Assembly: GCA_037975125.1 (NCBI GenBank)
Contig: CM075857.1
Span: 93,767,843-93,831,842 of the forward strand
Direction of reading: 5' to 3'
Origin: Latrodectus hesperus
Taxonomy: Eukaryota; Arthropoda; Arachnida; Araneae; Theridiidae
DNA length: 64,000 nt
Both the position numbers and the translations under genes were made by a program. Of this stretch, positions 24,528 through 38,423 are shown in pieces. Each line of letters starts with the position of its first letter. Position 1 is the first letter of the stretch. Below the pieces are notes generated by a model. The model made no database searches. It saw nothing but the letters and a program-made list of their open reading frames with translations, and was not told the origin of the DNA.

Positions 24528-27500
24528 CTTACGGTGCGGTTGATTTTTGATTCTCGTTTAGATTGCTTTCAAAATTCCAGTATATCTCAAGAAATGCCCA
24601 ATTTATATACAAATAAATGCTTACATTTAATATTGTAGATTACATTTATAGAATAACTGTGGTATTCATTTTATTACGTAAAATTTAATTTAGAAGAAAA
24701 TTAAGTTTTTGTGTAGTGTGCCCATATGGTGCGGGTGACTTCTGATTCTCGCTTATATAGATATACAAATTCCCGTATATCTTAAGAAGTGCACAATGGA
24801 TACACAAATAAATGGTTTCATTTATTAGTAAGCTACATTCCTCGACCAACTATGTATTCATTTTGTTATATAAAATATAATTTAGATGCAAAATGAGTTT
24901 TTGTGCAGTGCGCCCATATGGTGCAGTTTTCTTCTGTTTCCCGATTAGATTGATTTCAAAATTCCCGTATATCTCAAGAAATGCTTAATTGATATACAAT
25001 TAATGCTTAAATTTAGTAGTAAATTACATTCCTAGAATAACTGTGGTATTCATTTTTTATATAAAATATAATTTAGGAGAATAATGAGTTATTGTGTATT
25101 GTGACCATATGGTGCGGTTGACTTCTGATTCTCGGTTAGATTGATTTCAAAATTCTCGTATATCACACGAAATGCGAAATGGATATTCTAAATAAATGGT
25201 TTCATTTAGTAGTAAATTGCATTCCTAAACTAACTGTGGTATTCATTTTATTATATAAAATAAAATTTATGAGAAAAATGAGTTTTTGTGTATTGCGACC
25301 ATATGGTGCGGTTGACTTCTGATACTGGGTTAGATTGATTTCAAAATTCCCGTACATCTTAAGAAATGCTCAATGGACATACAAATAAACGGTTTCATTT
25401 AGTAGTTAATTACATTCCTAGACTAACTGTGGTATTCATTTTTTATATAAAATATATATTAGGAGATAAATTAGTTTTTGTTTAGTGCGCCTATATGGTG
25501 CTGTTGAATTCTGATTCTCGGTTAGATTGATTTCAAAATTCCCGTATATCACACGAAATGCCCTATGGATATACAAATAAATGTTTTAATTCAGAAGTAA
25601 ATTACATTCCTAGACTATCTATGGTATTTATTTTATTACATAAAATATAATTAAAGAGAAAAATTAGTTTTGTGTAGTGCACCCATATGGTGTGGGTGAC
25701 ACCTGATTCTCGCTTATATTGAATTTAAAATTCCCGTATATCTTAAGAAATGCCCAATGGATGTTCAAATAAATGGTTTAAATTAGTAGTAAATTACATT
25801 CCTAGACTATTTGTGGTAATCATTTTTTTTTTGTGAAATATTATTTAGGAGAAAAATGAAATTTTGTGTGGTGTATCCTTATGGTGTGGGTGATTTTTTA
25901 TTTTCACTTATATTGATTTCAAAATTCCCGTATATCTATAGAAATGCCAACAGGATATACAAATCAATTGTTTAATTTAGTAGTTAATTACATTCCACGA
26001 ATAACTGTGGTATTCATTTTATTATACAAAATATTATTTAGGAGAAAAATGAGTTTTTGTGTAGTGTGCCCATATGGTGCGGTATACTGATTCTCTCATA
26101 GATTTATTTCAAAATTCCCGTATATCTTAAGAAATGCCCGAAGGATATACAAATAAATGTTTTCATTTAGTAGTACTTTACATTCCTCGACTAACTATTG
26201 TATTCATTTTATTATATAATGAATAATTTAGGAAAAAAATGATTTTTTTCGTAGTGCGCTCAAATGTTGCGGATGACTTCTGATTCACGCTTAGATTGAT
26301 TTAAAAATTCCCGTATATATTCAAGAAGTGCCCAATTGGTGTACAAATAAATGCTCACATTTAGTAGTAGATTACATTCCTAGAATAACTGTGGAATTCA
26401 TTTTATTATACAAAACATTATTTAGTTCAAAAATGAGTTTTTGTGTAACGCGCCCTTATGGTGAGGGTGATTTTTGATTTTCGCTTAGATTAATTTCAAA
26501 TTTAAGTATATCTTAAGAAATGCCCAATGGATATACAAATAAATGGTTTAATTTAGTTGTAAATTACATTCCTAGACTAACTATGGCATTTATTTTATTA
26601 CATAAAATGTAATTTAGGAGAAAAATAAGTTTTTGTGAAGTGCACCGATATGGTGTAGGTGACTTCTGATTATCGCTTAGATTGATTTCAAAATTCCCGT
26701 ATATCTTACGAAATTCCCAATGGATATACAAGTAAATGGATTAATTTAGTAGTAAAATACTTTCCTAGACTAACTGTGGTATTCATTTTATTATATAAAA
26801 TATAATTTTGGAGAAAATGGAGTTTTTGTGTAGTGCGCCCATATTGTGCGCGTGACTTCTAATTCTCGCTTATATAGATTTCAAAATTCCCATATATCTT
26901 TAGATATACCCAATGGATATACAAATAAATGGTTTCATTTAGTAGTATGCTACTTTCGTCGACCAACTGTGTATTCATTTTGTTATATAAAATATAATTT
27001 AGGTGAAAAATGAGTTTTTGTGTAGAGCGCCCATATGGTGCAGTTGACTTCTGTAACCCGATTAGATTGATTTCAAAATTCCCGTGTATCTCAAGAAATG
27101 CCCAATTGATATACAAATGAATGCTTACATTTAATAGTAGATAACATTCCTAGTATAACTGTGGTATTCATTTTTTTTATATAAAATATAATGTAGGAGA
27201 AAAATGAGTTTTTGTGTGGTGCACCCACATGACGCCAATGACTTCTGATTCTCGCTTAGATTGATTTCAAAATTCCCGTTTATCTTAAGAAATGCCCAAT
27301 GGATATGCAAATAAATGGTTTCATTAAGTAGCAAATTACATTCATAGAATATCTATTGTATTCATTTTATTATATGAAATATAAATTAGGAGAAAAATGA
27401 GTTTTTGTGTATTGCGGCCAAATGTTGCGGTTGACTTCTGATACTGGGTTTGATTGATTTCAAAATTCCCGCATATCTTAAGAAATGCTTAATGATATAC

Positions 27501-28092
27501 AAATAAAGGGTTTCATTTAGTAGTAAATTACATTCCTAGACTAACTGTGGTATTCATTTTATTACACAAAATATTATTTAGGAGAAAAAGGAGTTTTGTG
27601 TAGTGCGCCCGTATGGTGCGAGTGACTTCTGATTTTCGCTTAGATTTATTTCAAAATTCCAGTATATCTTAAATGCCCTATGGATATACAAATAAATGGT
27701 TTTAGTTAGTTGTAAATTACATTCCTAGACTAACTGTGGTATTCATTTTATTATATAAAATATAATTTAAGAGAAAAATAAGTTTTTATGTAGGACGCTC
27801 ATATGGTGCGGTTGACTTCTGATTTTCGCTTATATTGATTTCAAAATTTCCGTTTATCTTAAGAAATGCCCAATGGATATACAAATAAATTGTTCCATTT
27901 AGTAGTAAGCTACGTTCCTTGACCAACTGTGTATTCCTTTTGTTATATAAAATATAATTTAGGAGAAAATTAGCTTCTGTGTATTGCGCCCATATGGTGT
28001 GGTTGACTTCTGTTTCCCGCTTAGATTGATTTCAACAATCCCGTGTATCTTAAGAAATTCCCCAGGGATATACAAATAAATAGTTTCATTTA

Positions 28093-29028
28093 GTTTAGTT
28101 TACACCAGCAGAACTGCCTGTACCTAATCCTAAAAGGATTCTACCAGTTTTGGTGGAGACTGCCGGAAAGAAATGAGAAGGTTTAACCGCAGGATAGCCA
28201 CTTTTGCTTGAGGTCACATGTTAAAAATCAGTGCAGAGTCACTAGTCACACGTTACAAATCGTTAAGGGGTATAGCATAGGAAGAGTTAAAGTTCATCTT
28301 CACTTGTTGGTTGCGTCACTCCATCGGATGCCTCCCCCCGCTCATCATTGTTTTCCTCTGGGATTATTTAGTTCCTATTTTCTGATAAGAAGTTAATTAG
28401 GGCTGTAACTTTAACTTTGGCATGACGATCATTTATTAGATTCCTGTACATCTGGGTTACTAAATTTTCACTTGGAATCCTGAAATGCCAGGTGCTCGTC
28501 AAGGGGCAACTGGTGGCGTAGTGAAAGGTATTTCCAACATCCCCGCAGGCACAGTGGTCGTTCTGTTTGGCGCCGAATCTATAGTGGTAATTTGGGAAGG
28601 GCCCATGTCCAGAGGCAAAGAGAGTAATTTGTCTGGGCCAGCATTTCTTGGTCACCCCGATCTTTGGAATGATGTTATATTCTAGACGTCCAGTTGTGGC
28701 GTTGTCCCAGTATGATTGCCATTCCTGTCTGGCCTGATCTTTAATTAATTTTTGGACCTGGGATCTGGGAAGAGGTAATATTTTTGTCTCTCCTTGGGTC
28801 GTTTCCTCTTTTGCCAATCTGCCTGCATGTTAATTGCCTCAAGGCCAACATGGGCTTAAAATCCATTTCAGCCAGATGTTTTGGCTTGCATTTAGTGTGT
28901 CTTGTATCTCTCTAGCGATTGAACTGGTGGTTTTGGGATCAGAAAGTGCCATCAAGCTAGATTGGCTGTCTGACCAGATAAGACAAAGCTGTTCTTGTTG
29001 TTCAGCGCACTTAACTGCTTGCTGTATT
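28093..29028 (-). mobile_element. LINE 3' fragment inserted in satellite
   Basis: A 936-bp insertion with a perfect 12-bp target duplication, TAGTTTCATTTA at 28081-28092 and 29029-29040. The duplicated bases are satellite sequence, so the LINE jumped into an existing array. It is 5'-truncated to the RNase H end of ORF2 plus a 3' untranslated part, which is the usual outcome of target-primed reverse transcription. Confidence 0.92.
28368..29028 (-). pseudogene. LINE RNase H and C-terminal domain
   Basis: Reading down the minus strand, 29020-28860 gives LIWSDSQSSLMALSDPKT and ASQNIWLKWI, an RNase H motif block. After a stop near 28840 an open frame of 149 residues (28817-28368) gives RLAKEETTQ, then LFASGHGPFPNYHYRF, then the Cys/His cluster CACGDVGNTFHYATSC. 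This is the typical tail of Jockey/R1-group ORF2 proteins, in which RNase H removes template RNA. The missing 5' part and the stop make it non-functional. It is less decayed than the LINE at 15.6-18.4 kb. Confidence 0.9.
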
Positions 29029-29540
29029 TAGTTTCATTTAATAATAAATAGCATTCCTCGACTAACTTTGGTATTCATTTTATTATATAAAATATAATTT
29101 AGGAGAAATATGAGTTTTTGTGTAGTGCGCCTATATGGTGCGGGTGAATCCTGATTCTCGCTTAGATTGATTGATTTAAAATTTCCTTTATATCGTAAAA
29201 AATACCCAAAGATATACAAGTAAATAGTTTCATTTAGTAGTATATTACATTCCTAGACTAACTATGGTATTAATTTTATTACATAAAATATAATTTAGGA
29301 GAAATATAAGTTTTTGTAACGTTAACACATAAGGTGTGGGTGACTCCTGATTCTCGCTAAGATTGATTTCAAAATTCCCGTATATCTTAAGAAATGCCCA
29401 ATGGATATACAAATAAATGGTTTCATTTAGTAGTAAATTACATTTCTACACTAACTGTGTATTCATTTTGTTATGTAAAATATAATTTAGGAGAAAAATG
29501 AGTTTTTGTGTATTGCGACCATATGGTGCGGTTGACTTCT

Positions 29541-32500
29541 GATACTGGGTTAGATTGATTTGAAATTTCAGTGTATCTTAAGAAATTCCCTACGGATATA
29601 CAAATAAATGGTTTCATTTAGTAGTAAAATGCATTCCTAAACTAACTGTGGTATTAATTTTATTATACAAAATAAAATTTATCAGAAAAGTGAGTTTTTG
29701 TGTATTGCGACCATATGGTGCGGTTGACTTCTGTTACTGGGTTAGATTGATTTGAAATTTCAGTGTATCTTAAGAAATTCCCTACGGATATACAAATAAA
29801 TGGTTTCATTTAGTAGTAAATTACTTTCCTAAACTAACTGTGGTATTCATTTTATTATATAAAATATAATTTAGGATAAAAATCAGTTTTTGTGTAGTGC
29901 TCCCATATGGAGCGGGTGACTTCTGATTCTCGCTTAGATTCATTTCAAAATTCCTTCATATCTTAAGAAATGACAAATGGATATACAAATAAATGGTTTC
30001 ATTTAGTAGTAAGCAACATTCCTTGACTAATTGTGTATTCATTTTGTTATATAAAATATAATTTAGGAGAAAAATAATTTTTGTGTAGTACACCCATATG
30101 GTGCGTTTGACATCTGATTCTCGCTTAGATTGATTTAGAAATTCCCGTATATCTCAAGAAATTCCATATGGATATACAAATAAATGGTTTCATTTAATAG
30201 TAAATTATTTTCCTAAACTAACTGTGGTATTCATTTTATTAGATAAAATAAAATTTATCAGAAAAAAGAGTTTTTGTGTATTGCGAACAAACAGTGCGGT
30301 TGACTTCTCACACTGGGTAAGATTGATTTGAAAATTCTAGTATATCTTACGAAATGCCCAATGGATATAGAAATAAATGGTTTCATTTAGTGGTAAGCTA
30401 CATTCCTTGACTAATTGTGAATTCATTTTGTTATATAAAATATAATTTAGGAGAAAAATGAGTTTTTGTGTAGTACACCCATATGGCGCGTTAGACTTCT
30501 GATTCTCGCTTAGATTCATTTCAAAATTCCCGTATATCTTAGGAAATGCCCAATGGATATAAGATATATATGGTTTTATTTAGTAGTATATTACATTCCT
30601 AGACTAACTGTGGTATTCATTTTATTATACAAATTATTATTTAGGTGAAAAATGAGTTTTTGTGTATTGCGCTAATATGGTGCGGGTGACTTCTGATTCT
30701 CCCGAAGATTTATTTCAATATTCCCGTATATCTCAAGAAATGCCCAATAGATAGACAAATAAATGCTTATATTTAGTAGTAGATTACATTCCTAGAATTA
30801 TTGTGGTATTCATTTTTTATGTAAAATATAATTTAGGAGAAAATTGAGTTTTTGTGTGGTGTATCCTTATGGTGCGGGTGATTTTTGATTCTCGCTTAGA
30901 TTGATTTCAAAATTCCCGTATATATTAAGAAATGCCCAATGGATATAAAAATAAATGGCTTCATTTAGTAGTAAGTTACATTATTAGACTAACTGTGGTA
31001 TTCATTTTATTATATAAAATATAATTTAGGAGAAAAATTAATTTTTGTGTAGTGTGCTCATATGGTGCGGGTGACTTCCGATTCTCTCTTAGATTGATTT
31101 CAAAATTCCCGTATATCTTAAGAAATGCCCAATGGATATACAAATAAATGGTTTAATTCAGTAGTAAATTACCTTCCTAGACTAACTATGGTATTTATTA
31201 TATTACTTAAAATATAATTTAGGAGAAAAATTAGTTTTTGTGTAGTGTGCTCATATGGTGTGGTTGACTCCTGATTCTCGCTTAGATTGATTTAAAAATT
31301 CCCGTATATATTTAGAAATTCCCAATGGATATAATTATAAATCGCTTAATTTAGTAGCAAATTACATTCCTAGACTACCTGTGGTATTCGTTTTATTATA
31401 TAAAATTTTATTTAGAAGAAAAATAAGTTTTTGTGTAGTGTGCTCATATGGTGCGGGTGACTTCTGATTCTCGCTTAGATTGATTTCAAAATTCCCTATC
31501 ATCTTAAGAAATGCCCAATGGATATACAAATAAATGGTTTCATTTAGTAGTAAATTACATTTCTAGACTAACTGTGGTATTCATTTTATTATATAAAATA
31601 TAATTTAGGTTAAAAATGAGTTTTTGTGTAGTGTGCCCATATGGTGCGGTTGAATTCTGATACTGGGTTAGATTGATTTGAAATTTCAGTGTATCTTAAG
31701 AAATTCCCTACGGATATACAAATAAATGGTTTCATTTAGTAGTAAAATGCATTCCTAAACTAACTGTGGTATTAATTTTATTATACAAAATAAAATTTAT
31801 CAGAAAAGTGAGTTTTTGTGTATTGCGACCATATGGTGCGGTTGACTTCTGTTACTGGGTTAGATTGATTTGAAATTTCAGTGTATCTTAAGAAATTCCC
31901 TACGGATATACAAATAAATGGTTTCATTTAGTAGTAAATTACTTTCCTAAACTAACTGTGGTATTCATTTTATTATATAAAATATAATTTAGGATAAAAA
32001 TCAGTTTTTGTGTAGTGCTCCCATATGGAGCGGGTGACTTCTGATTCTCGCTTAGATTCATTTCAAAATTCCTTCATATCTTAAGAAATGACAAATGGAT
32101 ATACAAATAAATGGTTTCATTTAGTAGTAAGCAACATTCCTTGACTAATTGTGTATTCATTTTGTTATATAAAATATAATTTAGGAGAAAAATAATTTTT
32201 GTGTAGTACACCCATATGGTGCGTTTGACATCTGATTCTCGCTTAGATTGATTTAGAAATTCCCGTATATCTCAAGAAATTCCATATGGATATACAAATA
32301 AATGGTTTCATTTAATAGTAAATTATTTCCCTAAACTAACTGTGGTATTCATTTTATTAGATAAAATAAAATTTATCAGAAAAAAGAGTTTTTGTGTATT
32401 GCGAACAAACAGTGCGGTTGACTTCTCACACTGGGTAAGATTGATTTGAAAATTCTAGTATATCTTACGAAATGCCCAATGGATATAGAAATAAATGGTT

Positions 32501-33777
32501 TCATTTAGTGGTAAGCTACATTCCTTGACTAATTGTGAATTCATTTTGTTATATAAAATATAATTTAGGAGAAAAATGAGTTTTTGTGTAGTACACCCAT
32601 ATGGCGCGTTAGACTTCTGATTCTCGCTTAGATTCATTTCAAAATTCCCGTATATCTTAGGAAATGCCCAATGGATATAAGATATATATGGTTTTATTTA
32701 GTAGTATATTACATTCCTAGACTAACTGTGGTATTCATTTTATTATACAAATTATTATTTAGGTGAAAAATGAGTTTTTGTGTATTGCGCTAATATGGTG
32801 CGGGTGACTTCTGATTCTCCCGAAGATTTATTTCAATATTCCCGTATATCTCAAGAAATGCCCAATAGATAGACAAATAAATGCTTATATTTAGTAGTAG
32901 ATTACATTCCTAGAATTATTGTGGTATTCATTTTTTTATGTAAAATATAATTTAGGAGAAAATTGAGTTTTTGTGTGGTGTATCCTTATGGTGCGGGTGA
33001 TTTTTGATTCTCGCTTAGATTGATTTCAAAATTCCCGTATATATTAAGAAATGCCCAATGGATATAAAAATAAATGGCTTCATTTAGTAGTAAGTTACAT
33101 TATTAGACTAACTGTGGTATTCATTTTATTATATAAAATATAATTTAGGAGAAAAATTAATTTTTGTGTAGTGTGCTCATATGGTGCGGGTGACTTCCGA
33201 TTCTCTCTTAGATTGATTTCAAAATTCCCGTATATCTTAAGAAATGCCCAATGGATATACAAATAAATGGTTTAATTCAGTAGTAAATTACCTTCCTAGA
33301 CTAACTATGGTATTTATTATATTACTTAAAATATAATTTAGGAGAAAAATTAGTTTTTGTGTAGTGTGCTCATATGGTGTGGTTGACTCCTGATTCTCGC
33401 TTAGATTGATTTAAAAATTCCCGTATATATTTAGAAATTCCCAATGGATATAATTATAAATCGCTTAATTTAGTAGCAAATTACATTCCTAGACTACCTG
33501 TGGTATTCGTTTTATTATATAAAATTTTATTTAGAAGAAAAATAAGTTTTTGTGTAGTGTGCTCATATGGTGCGGGTGACTTCTGATTCTCGCTTAGATT
33601 GATTTCAAAATTCCCTATCATCTTAAGAAATGCCCAATGGATATACAAATAAATGGTTTCATTTAGTAGTAAATTACATTTCTAGACTAACTGTGGTATT
33701 CATTTTATTATATAAAATATAATTTAGGTTAAAAATGAGTTTTTGTGTAGTGTGCCCATATGGTGCGGTTGAATTCT
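29541..33777 (+). repeat. Tandem 2,118-bp higher-order satellite repeat
   Basis: 29541-31658 and 31659-33777 are nearly identical at an offset of 2,118-2,119 bp. By eye I found one substitution (near 30197/32315) and one extra T in a T-run (near 30813/32931). 2,118 bp equals eleven ~192.5-bp monomers, which differ among themselves far more. This is a higher-order repeat formed by a recent unequal exchange or amplification. Confidence 0.93.
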
Positions 33778-34862
33778 GTTTCCCGTTGAGATTGATTTCA
33801 CAATTCCCGTACATCTTAAGAAATGCTGAATTGATATACAAATAAATGGTTTTATATAGTAGTAAATTACATTCCTAGACTATCTGTGGGATTCATTTTA
33901 TAATATAAAATTTAATTGAGATGAAAAATAAGTTTTTGTATAGTGTGCCCGTATGTTGCGGGTGAATTCTGATTCTCACTTATATTGATTTCAAAACTCC
34001 CGTATATCTTATTAAATGCCCAATGGATATACAAATAAATGGTTCCATTTAGTAGTAAGCTACATTGCTCGACCAACTGTGTATTCATTTTGTTATATAA
34101 AATATAATTTTGGAGAAAAATGAGTTTTTGTGTAGTTTGCCCATATGGTACGGTTGACTACTGTTTCCCGCCTAGATTGATTTCAATATTCCCGTGTATC
34201 TCAAGAAATGCCCAATGAATAGACAAATGAATGCTTACATTTAGTAGTAGATTACATTCCTAGAATAATTGTGGTATTCATTTTTTTATGTAAAATATAA
34301 TTAAGGAGACAAATCAGTTTTTGTGTGGTGTATCCTTATGGTGCGGGTGATTTTTGATTCTCGCTAAGATTGATTTCAAATCTCCAGTTTATCTTAAAAA
34401 TTGCGCTATGGATATACAAATAAATGGTTTTAGTTAGTAGTAAATTACATTCCTAGACTAACTGTGGTATTCATTTATTATACAAAATATAATTTAGGAG
34501 AAAAATGAGTTTTTGTATAGTGTGCCCATATGGTGCGGGTGACTTCTGATTCTCGCTTAGATTGATTTCAAAATTTTCGTATATCTTAAGAAATTCCCAA
34601 TGGATATACAAATAAATTGTTCCATTTAGTAGTAAACTAACTTCCTCGACCAACTGTGTATTCATTTTGTTATATAAAATATAATTTAGGAGAAAAATGA
34701 GTTTTTGCGTAGGGCACCCATATGGTGCGGGTGACTTCAGATTCTCGCTTAGATTGATTTCGAAATTTCCCTATATCTTAAGAAATGCCCAAAGGATTTA
34801 CAAAAAAATGGTTTCATTTAGATGTAATCTACATTCCTATAACACTGTGTATTCTCTTATTA

Positions 34863-35899
<1,037 letters not shown>

Positions 35900-37390
35900 C
35901 GAACAATCTTGGAGCTTTATGCTAGAATGCTTGTAGCTCTCATTGAAGAAGGTATTTGGAGACGATTTATAGTCAATCGACTAACATTATTTAAGTAAAG
36001 TGATTGAAGGAGGAGGTAGTCTAGGTTGTTAGTAGTATTGTCTTTTAATATTTTTGCAGATATCTTATCTGGACAACAGACGAGTTTTTGCATCTTACCA
36101 AAGCTTCATGCAGTTCAGAAGCTGTAAAGGGTATATTGTAAGAGGAAACATCACTTGTACTTAAATCCAGTGGAATACCCTCAAAAATTGGTGGACGAGT
36201 GTAGAAGTCTGCAAATATATTAGCTTGATGGATAGGATCTGTCACTGAAGTATTGTTATGTAATAGGATCAAATGTGATGTTGAAGATACTGTAACTCTA
36301 TTTTGGAGATTTTTTAATATATTGAAAATATTTTTTGATGCTCCAGCTGAAATTATTACTTCGTCCCAATATTTTCGAGAGAGATATATGAGTAGCCGAC
36401 GTAGTTCTGCTGCAGTTCTTTTATATGCCATCCAAACGTACTTATCACATGTGTGTTTAGCTTTACGCCAAAGACTTCTTTCTTGGCCCAGTGGATAACC
36501 ACATCTAGAAGACCACCATGGGAGATAAGGTTTACAGGCATATTCTGCCATCTTCCAAATTTATGAAGTTTATCTATGCAGAGATTGTTGAATTGTTCAT
36601 TATAGTGAAGATTAGAATTTTCATGATCAGTATTGATGGAAGCAAAGAAATCTGACCACAGGATACGTGATCTATTCAGTATATGGTGATCAATATCTCC
36701 AATAGCTATGCTAGGTTTAGATGGTAAGTGATCACTTCCAAAACAATCTGGGTGAACTTCAATATGACTTAGGTGATAAAAGGCTTATGATGTGGACCGA
36801 AATGTATTGGGATTTCAGAGTAAAGGAGGCAGCAATTTTCTTCCTGAATCCATTCTAGAAAATCATTTGCCTTTGCTGAAGTGGAACAACTTCCTAATGA
36901 TGTATGTCTTATAATGAAATCACCTATGAGGATATAAGGAGGCTGAATTCCTTGAATTATGCTATGAAGCCAGTCTGAAGAGAATTTGCCCCTGGAGGAA
37001 TATAAACCTCAATAACAGTTATTGCAGTCGTTGCCACTGTAATTTTGACTGCTAAGAGTTCTCTGCCATCATCTGAGAGACGGATAGGAGAAAATTGCCT
37101 TGGAATTCTTTTATTTACTGCTAGGAGAAGGCCACCACCTCGACTATCTTCTTTATCCTGACGAAAGATTATTTTGTTAAATAAAGATATCTTGTCAACT
37201 TTTTTAACCATGTTCCTTGCATTGATATAACGTCTGCAGAGTTAAAATAATGAAGTTTCATGTATGGGCGCTTTTTGAGAACAGTTCGAGGATTCCACGA
37301 AATTAATGAGAAAAGGAAAAAGTTACAATTATTATGATTACAATTTGACTTCTAAGGACTAATGCACCCAGGATAGAAGTTGCGTCCAAT
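35900..37390 (-). pseudogene. LINE ORF2 5' half: endonuclease, linker, start of RT
   Basis: 37211-36957 on the minus strand reads RQDKEDSRGGGLLLAVNK and LAVKITV...IEVYIPPG, part of an APE-type endonuclease that nicks target DNA. 36551-36045 reads YLPWWSSRCGYPLGQER, then a basic helical linker (MAYKRTAAELRRLL), then FTASELHEALVRCKNSS, the block just before the reverse transcriptase. Beyond a frameshift at 36070 it continues DKISAKILK...NLDYLLLQSLY to about 35930 and then fades. The RT core, RNase H and 3' end are missing. This is the reverse of ordinary LINE truncation and implies a later deletion or rearrangement. Confidence 0.87.
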
Positions 37391-37429
37391 CTGTTAGGAA
37401 ATTTTATTGCTTCCCTTTCTAATTTTTGC

Positions 37430-38423
37430 ATTTTAAATTATATTTCTGACTGTTCTTCTGAAGAGTTACCAAAATTAAATACACTGTTCAAAGGTAAAAT
37501 TGGATTGAACTGAATGTCACTATTACTAGGATTTAATGATTGCTTTTGGATTCGACTACTTTTCCGAGTTTTCCCTCTAGCAGGGGAAGAGGAGTGACTT
37601 CTAGTTTCAAAAATTTTGCTTACAGTTTCTTCAAATTTTTATAAAATAGTATTAAGAATAGCTTCTTGTTGGGTTTGAATAGCTAAGATTTTTTTGTCTA
37701 CAGACTCTTCAATTTCGTAAGTATTGAGGTTACTATATCATTTATTTTAGCATGAAAATTTCTAATGGTTGATTAGACTTTACAATTGTAGCAAAATTGA
37801 TTTTAGAGTTTTTAAATTGTCTTCTTGCTTCAATAAAAGATGGTTTATCGCCTTAAATTTTAAAAACCGAGTTTCTTCACGAGCTGAACATGAAGGAACA
37901 TCTGAAGCGTGAGGTCCATTACAATTTATACAATATGGGACTTAAGTTGAACAAGGATCACTATTGGGATGTGAGCCACAAAGTCTGCATAAAGCGATTG
38001 TACTTTAAATTTTTTTTGCATGTGTAAATTAAAAACAAATTCCACATTGACGAACTTTATCCACAAAAAATTTACATTTACAACAGATAAAAACAAATTA
38101 ATCTGTGAGAGGGGATTTTATGACGGTAGACTCTTACCAAGATAGTTTCTGAAAGTTCTGAAGATACCTTTTTATTGAAACGTCGTATATGAGATACAAT
38201 AAGGCCGTTATTTTCAATTTCTAATACTATATTTTCTAGACTTTCGTCCACTGATATGAACGGGATAATAAATTGCTTAGTGTATTGTTCAATTTGTATT
38301 TGGGGAGTCACAGGGACATTTAATACTGTTTCGATTCTACAAATTTCTGTTGCAGTGTTATAATGATTTTTAGTGATAAGTATTTTTCCGTTTCTAGTAT
38401 GTCTGACTTCTTCAATCCTGCAG
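37430..38423 (-). pseudogene. LINE ORF1 with RRM-like and zinc-knuckle regions
   Basis: From 38420 down, the minus strand reads IEEVRHTRNGKILI and VPVTPQIQIEQYTKQFIIP, then IVSHIRRFNKK and ETILVRVYRHKIP. This is the pre-knuckle, RRM-like part of Jockey-group ORF1 proteins. 38050-37880 gives three CCHC-like clusters (VRQCGICF, STIALCRLCGSHPNSDPC, VPYCINCNGPHASDVPSC). ORF1 proteins bind the LINE RNA. Stops interrupt the knuckles, and the protein start is cut off at the junction with the satellite at 38424. The downstream ORF2 pseudogene is on the same strand, so these are parts of one element. Confidence 0.87.

Larger units (their letters stand above)
24528..34862 (+). repeat. ~192-bp satellite array, forward orientation
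   Basis: About 49 monomers, each containing CCATATGGTGCGGGTGACTT, CTGATTCTCGCTTAGATTGA, ATACAAATAAATGGTTTCAT, ACTAACTGTGGTATTCATTT and GAGAAAAATGAGTTTTTGTG. Neighbouring monomers differ by many substitutions, except within a recent 2.1-kb duplication. Because 192 is a multiple of three, open frames recur on the minus strand, but stops fall in most monomers and I see no coding constraint. A LINE fragment interrupts the array at 28093-29028. Period, length and higher-order structure resemble centromeric or heterochromatic satellite DNA; this location is an inference. Confidence 0.95.

Noticed and set aside
26859..34665. Recurring minus-strand open frames in the 192-bp satellite (SENQKS...YNKMN readings)
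   Set aside because: The period is a multiple of three, so a frame recurs by itself. Most monomers have stops, and divergence shows no sign of codon constraint.
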